Positions 60,171-64,000 of a stretch of 64,000 nucleotides of DNA are shown piece after piece. Source of the stretch: Paraburkholderia sp. (GTDB lineage Bacteria > Pseudomonadota > Gammaproteobacteria > Burkholderiales > Burkholderiaceae); assembly GCF_028283785.1 (NCBI RefSeq), contig NZ_JAPWKB010000004.1, positions 1 through 64,000 of the forward strand, in the 5' to 3' direction. Below the pieces are notes generated by a model. It searched no databases. It worked only from the letters and a program-made list of their open reading frames with translations, and was not told the DNA's origin. Positions within the stretch are counted from its first letter, which is position 1; every line of letters starts with the position of its first letter. The position numbers were made by a program, and so were the translations under genes.

Positions 60171-60914
60171 TCAGGCGGCGCTCGTGCACTCTTCGCGCGC
60201 CGCCGCCAGCGCCTGACGGAACTCAACCAGTTCCGCGATCGTCAGCATCGGCATATTGTGTTGCGCGGCGAAGCGCTCGACGTCCGCGCCGCGCGTCATC
60301 GTGCCGTCGGCGTTCATCAGTTCGCACAGCACGCCGGCCGGTTGCAAGCCCGCGAGAATCGCGAGATCGACCGTGCCTTCGGTGTGGCCGCGTCGCGCGA
60401 GCACGCCGCCGGGCATCGCCCGCAACGGGAACACGTGACCGGGACGCACGATATCGGCAGGTTTTGCGTTGTCGGCGATCGCGGCGCGGATCGTCGTCAG
60501 ACGGTCGACGGCGGACACGCCGGTGGTCACGCCTTCGCGCGCTTCGATCGACACCGTGAAACCGGTGCCGTGACGCGCTTCGTTGTTGACGGTCATCGGC
60601 GGCAATTCCAGCGCGCGGACTTTCGAATCCGGCAGGCACAGACACACGATCCCGCTGCATTCGCGGATAAACAGCGCCATCGTTTCGACGCTCATCCGTT
60701 CGGCGGAGACGATCAGATCGGCTTCGTTTTCGCGGTCGTGGTCGTCTTGCAATACGACGGCGCGGCCTTCGCGCATCGCTTGCAACGCGGCGGCGATGCG
60801 TGGCGGAACGGCTTCGGTGGCGAGCAGCGGGAGATCGGCGAACGCGTCGTCGGCGATCGTCGTAGGGGCCGGAAAGGCGTGAATCGGGCTAGCGGTTTGA
60901 TTGACAGCTGACAT
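60171..60914 (-). CDS. ribB: 3,4-Dihydroxy-2-butanone 4-phosphate synthase
   Basis: Makes the four-carbon unit of riboflavin from ribulose 5-phosphate. [16 protein letters not shown], the DRLTTIRAA run and [10 protein letters not shown] are the family marks. 247 residues, RibB-only: there is no GTP cyclohydrolase II domain after it. It begins with about 30 extra N-terminal residues. An FMN riboswitch lies upstream, so transcription or translation is shut down by FMN. Confidence 0.95.
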   Translation of the reverse strand: MSAVNQTASPIHAFPAPTTIADDAFADLPLLATEAVPPRIAAALQAMREGRAVVLQDDHDRENEADLIVSAERMSVETMALFIRECSGIVCLCLPDSKVRALELPPMTVNNEARHGTGFTVSIEAREGVTTGVSAVDRLTTIRAAIADNAKPADIVRPGHVFPLRAMPGGVLARRGHTEGTVDLAILAGLQPAGVLCELMNADGTMTRGADVERFAAQHNMPMLTIAELVEFRQALAAAREECTSAA

Positions 60915-61067
60915 GTGAAACGCTCATCGCAAGAAGTTGGCGAGAAACGTTTCAGGGCATTGCAAACAGACAGAACGCGTTCGGACGCGCACGCACCGCT
61001 CGTGGCGGCACGCACTCATGGTTGCCTCATCGAGCAGGCAAGCCGGTCCGGAACGGACATGACTATC

Positions 61068-61243
61068 TGCACATCTTCTTCCATCCGGACTCTGACCGTC
61101 GGCTCTGGCATTTCACCAGATCTGCTGACCCCGCGCGTTCCTCGACTACCGGAACAGATTCGACGCGAGCGCTCGCGGGCTCGTCGGCTAACGCTGTTCG
61201 CGCTGCCGGCATACCGCCGGTGGGGAATTTCGCCCCGCCCTGA
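61068..61243 (-). promoter_or_regulatory. FMN riboswitch (RFN element) controlling ribB
   Basis: On the minus strand, from 61243: AGGGCGGGGCGAAATTCCCC and CACCGGCGGTAT, then a variable arm with a GC-rich hairpin (CCCGCGAGCGCTCGCG), then GGTCAGCAGATCTGGTGA, CCAGAGCCGACGG, AGAGTCCGGATG and GAAGAAGATG. This is the conserved six-arm RFN core in order. It is separated from the ribB start by about 150 bases that would hold the expression platform. Confidence 0.95.
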
Positions 61244-61358
61244 AGACGCACTGATGCCGGAAAATTCCGGCGGGTGAAGCATACAACAGCTACGCGGCGC
61301 GCGCAGTGCAGCAAAACTTTCTGACGGTCATTGCCGGTCCGTCAGACAGACTGACGCG

Positions 61359-62072
61359 CTAGACCGGTTCGGTCTGACGCGCGGTGTCGTGCGGCACGTC
61401 CCAACGCGGCGGCGTTTCCGCATTGAGCGTCACACGAAACGCACGGGCTTCGGTGTCGCCGGGATTGCGAAAGCTATGCGGCTGGTCGGCGTCGAAGACG
61501 ATCGCGTCGCCGGTCGCGAGCAGTTGCCGCCGATCGTGCACGCTGATTTCGAGTGTTCCTTCGCTGACCACGAGGTTCACCGTCGTGCCGGGCGCGCGTC
61601 GAATGCCCGGCTCCGTGTGCAATGCGGCGATCCGCAGTTCGTGGAACTCGGCGGCGCGCGGTTCGGCTTCCGGATACAGCGCGCGCGCCGAATACAGACC
61701 GTTTGCACTGACGACGCGCGACGCGCGATCGGCGGGAAGATGTTCGATTCCGTTGAGCGCGTGTCGCCGCAAGAACGCCGCCACCGATACCTTCAACGCC
61801 GCCGCCACCTTGCACAGCACCTTGATGGACGGCACGCTGCGAGCCGATTCGATCTGCGCGAGCATCGCCCGCGACACGCCGGACGCGCGCGCCAGCGCAT
61901 CGAGCGACAACTGCCGTTCGGCGCGCAAACGCGCCAGATTGATGCCGACCTGATGTTCGAGCGCGTCGAGCGAATCCGTGGCACGGAAGGCATCGGACGA
62001 ATCGTTCGGGTGATTCAGGTCCGGCGCGTGCCGTGCGGACGGATCGCGAACCAGCGCAAGCGGGGAATGCAT
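61359..62072 (-). CDS. XRE-family regulator with a C-terminal cupin domain
   Basis: A lambda-repressor-like helix-turn-helix (GINLARLRAERQLSLDALARASGVSRAMLAQIESARSVPS) split here as two known runs, followed by a cupin with the LLATGDAIVFDADQPHSFRNPGD motif. Such PuuR/HipB-like proteins sense small molecules through the cupin. The ATG at 62072 has GGAGG at good spacing; the frame extends 11 codons more. 237 residues. Target genes unknown; the minus-strand MFS gene upstream (62256-63422) is a candidate. Confidence 0.87.
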   Translation of the reverse strand: MHSPLALVRDPSARHAPDLNHPNDSSDAFRATDSLDALEHQVGINLARLRAERQLSLDALARASGVSRAMLAQIESARSVPSIKVLCKVAAALKVSVAAFLRRHALNGIEHLPADRASRVVSANGLYSARALYPEAEPRAAEFHELRIAALHTEPGIRRAPGTTVNLVVSEGTLEISVHDRRQLLATGDAIVFDADQPHSFRNPGDTEARAFRVTLNAETPPRWDVPHDTARQTEPV

Positions 62073-62255
62073 GACGGCCTCCAATCGCGCCGCCGGACGG
62101 CGCATTCAGGTAAGTGGAGCCAACATAGCATCGGGATTCGCTGCGCCCAACGAAGTTATCTTCACACTGTTATCAGCATTGCAGAGGACAGCATCTGCGA
62201 TGCGGGCGCGGCATTTCATTCGCGCTCAGGTTCGCGGCAACTCACCACTCACACG

Positions 62256-63422
62256 TCACGCACGTTGCTGGACGATGCGCGCGGGTGCGTCCATTCTCGA
62301 CGCGATCCACGTGACGATCAGCGCGGCAATCGTCACCGCCGCCGCAACCCACGGCAATGCATCGAGGCCCAGACCGCGATCGATCGCGAGACCGCCGAGC
62401 CACGCGCCCGCCGCATTGCCCACGTTGAACGCGCCGATATTGAGCGTCGAAGCCAGATTCGGCGCCGCACTCGCCTTCTCGACGACGCGCATCTGCAGCG
62501 GCGGCACGGTCGCGAAAGCGGCGACGCCCCACACGAAAATCGTCACCGCCGCCGCGATCTGCGAGTGACTGGTGCGCGCGAAGACCGCCATCACCACCGC
62601 AAGCGCGATCAGAATGCCCATCAGCGAAGGCATCAGCGCCCGATCGGCGAGCTTGCCGCCGACCGTGTTGCCCACCGTCAGGCCGACACCGAACAGCACC
62701 AGAACCAGCGTGACGCCATGCGGCGTGAAACCGCTGACCTGCTCGAGAATCGGCGCGATGTAGGTGAACACGACGAACACGCCGCCGAAGCCGAGCACCG
62801 TCATCATCAGCGCGAGCCAGACCTGTACGTCCTTCAGCACGCGCACTTCGTGGCCGAGGCCGACCGGGCCCGTGTCGTGCCGGTTCGGCACCAGCGCGGT
62901 GACGCCGGCGAGCGACAGCACGCCCAGCCCGGCGACGATCCAGAACGCCATGCGCCAGCCGAACTGCTGGCCGATAAACGTGCCGAACGGCACGCCCAGC
63001 ACGTTGGCAAGCGTCAGGCCGGTGAACATCAGCGCGATCGCGCTGGCGCGCTTTTCCTGCGGCACCAGCGACGCCGCGACCACCGCGCCGATCCCGAAGA
63101 ACGAACCGTGCGCGAACGACGTGACAACCCGCGCGATCATCAGCACCGAATAGTCCGACGCAATCGCGCACAGCACGTTGCCGACGATAAACACGCCCAT
63201 CAGCAATTGCAGCGCGAGCTTGCGCGGCATCTTGCTGGTGAGCACGGCCAGCAACGGCGCGCCGACGGCAACGCCGAGCGCGTAGCCGCTGACCAGCAGG
63301 CCTGCGGAAGGAATCGTCACGCTGAGATCGCGCGCGACTTCGGGCAACAGACCCATGATCACGAACTCGGTCGTGCCGATGGCAAACGCGCTGATCGCCA
63401 GCGCAAGTAAAGGAATTGGCAT
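62256..63422 (-). CDS. MFS transporter, DHA1 (AraJ/YdhP-like) family
   Basis: Twelve hydrophobic helices and the DHA1-type start (LLALAISAFAIGTTEFVIMGLLPEVA), with motif A-like segment APLLAVLTSKMPRK. 388 residues, normal for sugar or drug efflux carriers. It follows the VOC gene on the same strand with one base between stop and start, so the two are coupled. Substrate unknown. Confidence 0.9.
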   Translation of the reverse strand: MPIPLLALAISAFAIGTTEFVIMGLLPEVARDLSVTIPSAGLLVSGYALGVAVGAPLLAVLTSKMPRKLALQLLMGVFIVGNVLCAIASDYSVLMIARVVTSFAHGSFFGIGAVVAASLVPQEKRASAIALMFTGLTLANVLGVPFGTFIGQQFGWRMAFWIVAGLGVLSLAGVTALVPNRHDTGPVGLGHEVRVLKDVQVWLALMMTVLGFGGVFVVFTYIAPILEQVSGFTPHGVTLVLVLFGVGLTVGNTVGGKLADRALMPSLMGILIALAVVMAVFARTSHSQIAAAVTIFVWGVAAFATVPPLQMRVVEKASAAPNLASTLNIGAFNVGNAAGAWLGGLAIDRGLGLDALPWVAAAVTIAALIVTWIASRMDAPARIVQQRA

Positions 63423-63423
63423 G

Positions 63424-63834
63424 TCACTCTCCGGATATCGGTTGATGCGGGTCGCGTGGATAGTCGAGCGCCGTCACGAATTCGACGACAACGCCCGGGG
63501 CCAGCGCGACGAACACTTGAATTTCGCCGCTGAGCGGCACCTCGGCGATCTGGTAGCGGACCCGCGCCCCGTCGAGACGCGACAGCAGTGCGTCCCATGC
63601 GTGGCGCGTGTCGATCCGGAACGCGATGTGATCGATCCGCGGCACGCTGCGTCCGGTTTGCGCCGGAATCGTCGCGTCGACGAGATGGATCACCGCGCGG
63701 CCGTTCGCATACAGCCAGTCGCCCGCAATCCCGAACGGCGGCCGCGCGCCCGCCTCGAGCCCGGCGATATCGACGAAAAAGCGCCGGGTCGAGTCGAGAT
63801 CGGGTGTGACGATGGTTGCGTGATCGAGATACAT
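63424..63834 (-). CDS. VOC (glyoxalase-like) family protein
   Basis: A metal-dependent vicinal oxygen chelate fold: MYLDHATIVTPDLDSTRRFF at the start, the metal-site pattern IDHIAFRID in the middle, and EIQVFVALAPGVVVEFV near the end. 136 residues from the ATG at 63834; a start at 63885 adds 17 residues and has a GAGGG upstream. Members include glyoxalase I, fosfomycin-resistance and ring-opening enzymes; the exact activity is not clear. Coupled to the MFS gene. Confidence 0.82.
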   Translation of the reverse strand: MYLDHATIVTPDLDSTRRFFVDIAGLEAGARPPFGIAGDWLYANGRAVIHLVDATIPAQTGRSVPRIDHIAFRIDTRHAWDALLSRLDGARVRYQIAEVPLSGEIQVFVALAPGVVVEFVTALDYPRDPHQPISGE

Positions 63835-63904
63835 GGCTTGAGGTCCGGCGTGCCGCCGTGCCGAGGTGATTTCAACGGTTCGCATTGTCCCGAACCCTCA
63901 TCGA

Positions 63905-63940
63905 TTTGATAATTGGCGTAGCATTTGAATCATTATCAAA
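63905..63940. promoter_or_regulatory. Inverted repeat between the VOC gene and the LysR gene
   Basis: TTTGATAAT at 63905-63913 and its exact complement ATTATCAAA at 63932-63940 in an AT-rich gap. LysR-type regulators usually bind such repeats beside the divergent gene they control. Probable operator. Confidence 0.6.
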
Positions 63941-63952
63941 TTTTTGTAGCAA

Positions 63953-64000
63953 ATGGCCATGGACAATCTCGGCGACATCCGGCTGTTCGTCGAAGCGGCG
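63953..64000 (+). CDS. LysR-family regulator, first 16 codons only
   Basis: The frame reads MAMDNLGDIRLFVEAA, the usual start of LysR helix-turn-helix domains. The gene runs off the window edge. The ATG at 63959 is an alternative. It is divergent from the VOC-MFS pair, which it likely regulates. Confidence 0.75.
   Translation, partial: MAMDNLGDIRLFVEAA

Overview
The window is about 64 kb of GC-rich chromosomal DNA with dense, mostly single-copy housekeeping genes. The protein sequences and gene neighbourhoods (glycolysis genes beside purC-purE-purK and sua5, ilvE beside a zf-CHCC protein and waaF, a PglL-like ligase beside a type IV pilin, DUF2889-sucC-sucD, recA-recX, copCD beside c-type cytochromes) point to a Burkholderiaceae betaproteobacterium, most like Paraburkholderia or a close relative. 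That assignment is an inference from protein character and gene order. I see no insertion sequence, prophage, integrase, toxin-antitoxin pair, restriction system or CRISPR array.

Layout. 0.2-5.2 kb: PBP4-type peptidase (dacB), a sterol desaturase/fatty acid hydroxylase family protein, a GDSL lipoprotein and two small unknown ORFs. 5.4-15.4 kb, all on the minus strand: pgk, pyk, fba, purC, purE, purK, sua5, plus the branched-chain amino acid exporter pair azlC-azlD. 15.7-20.5 kb, plus strand: ilvE, a zinc-finger protein, waaF, an NTF2-like protein, a YheT-like hydrolase and an unknown gene. 20.5-26.7 kb: a periplasmic M48 protease with a TPR-like tail, moaC, a PglL/Wzy-type ligase, a type IV prepilin and a TerC transporter. 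26.8-32 kb, minus strand: recA-recX, then DUF2889-sucC-sucD. 32-36.4 kb: a two-component system and an MHS-family transporter. 36.5-42.8 kb: a CAT-anticodon tRNA, a chemoreceptor, marR with a divergent EmrB-type pump, and a GntR regulator divergent from a DgoD-like dehydratase. 43-50.2 kb: two small proteins, copC-copD, a c4-like and a tri-heme cytochrome c, a hemolysin III protein and rhlE. 50.3-60 kb: an FMN-binding split-barrel protein, a ferritin-like diiron protein, gamma-glutamyltransferase and the glycerol cluster (glpR, glpD, glpK and a glpF-like remnant), then a HAD phosphatase. 60-64 kb: ribB under an FMN riboswitch, an XRE-cupin regulator, an MFS exporter, a VOC protein and the first codons of a divergent LysR regulator.

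How it works together. Central carbon metabolism dominates (lower glycolysis, succinyl-CoA synthetase, glycerol catabolism, a sugar-acid dehydratase), with cofactor synthesis (molybdopterin, riboflavin, NTP-dependent tRNA modification) and envelope functions (LPS core, peptidoglycan, pili). Recognisable regulation includes a LexA box at recA, an RFN element before ribB, inverted-repeat operators between marR/emrB, gntR/dgoD and the VOC gene/lysR, and a GlpR-like inverted repeat before glpD.

I did not find a convincing undescribed multi-gene system. The best leads are small: a decayed glpF fragment downstream of glpK, a GntR gene whose only well-placed start is an ATT codon, a 166-codon in-frame stretch with a perfect 30-bp palindrome between pgk and pyk, an extracytoplasmic-type insertion in the MHS transporter, a prepilin with an apparently 64-residue leader, and GTTACG repeats before an unknown small membrane protein.
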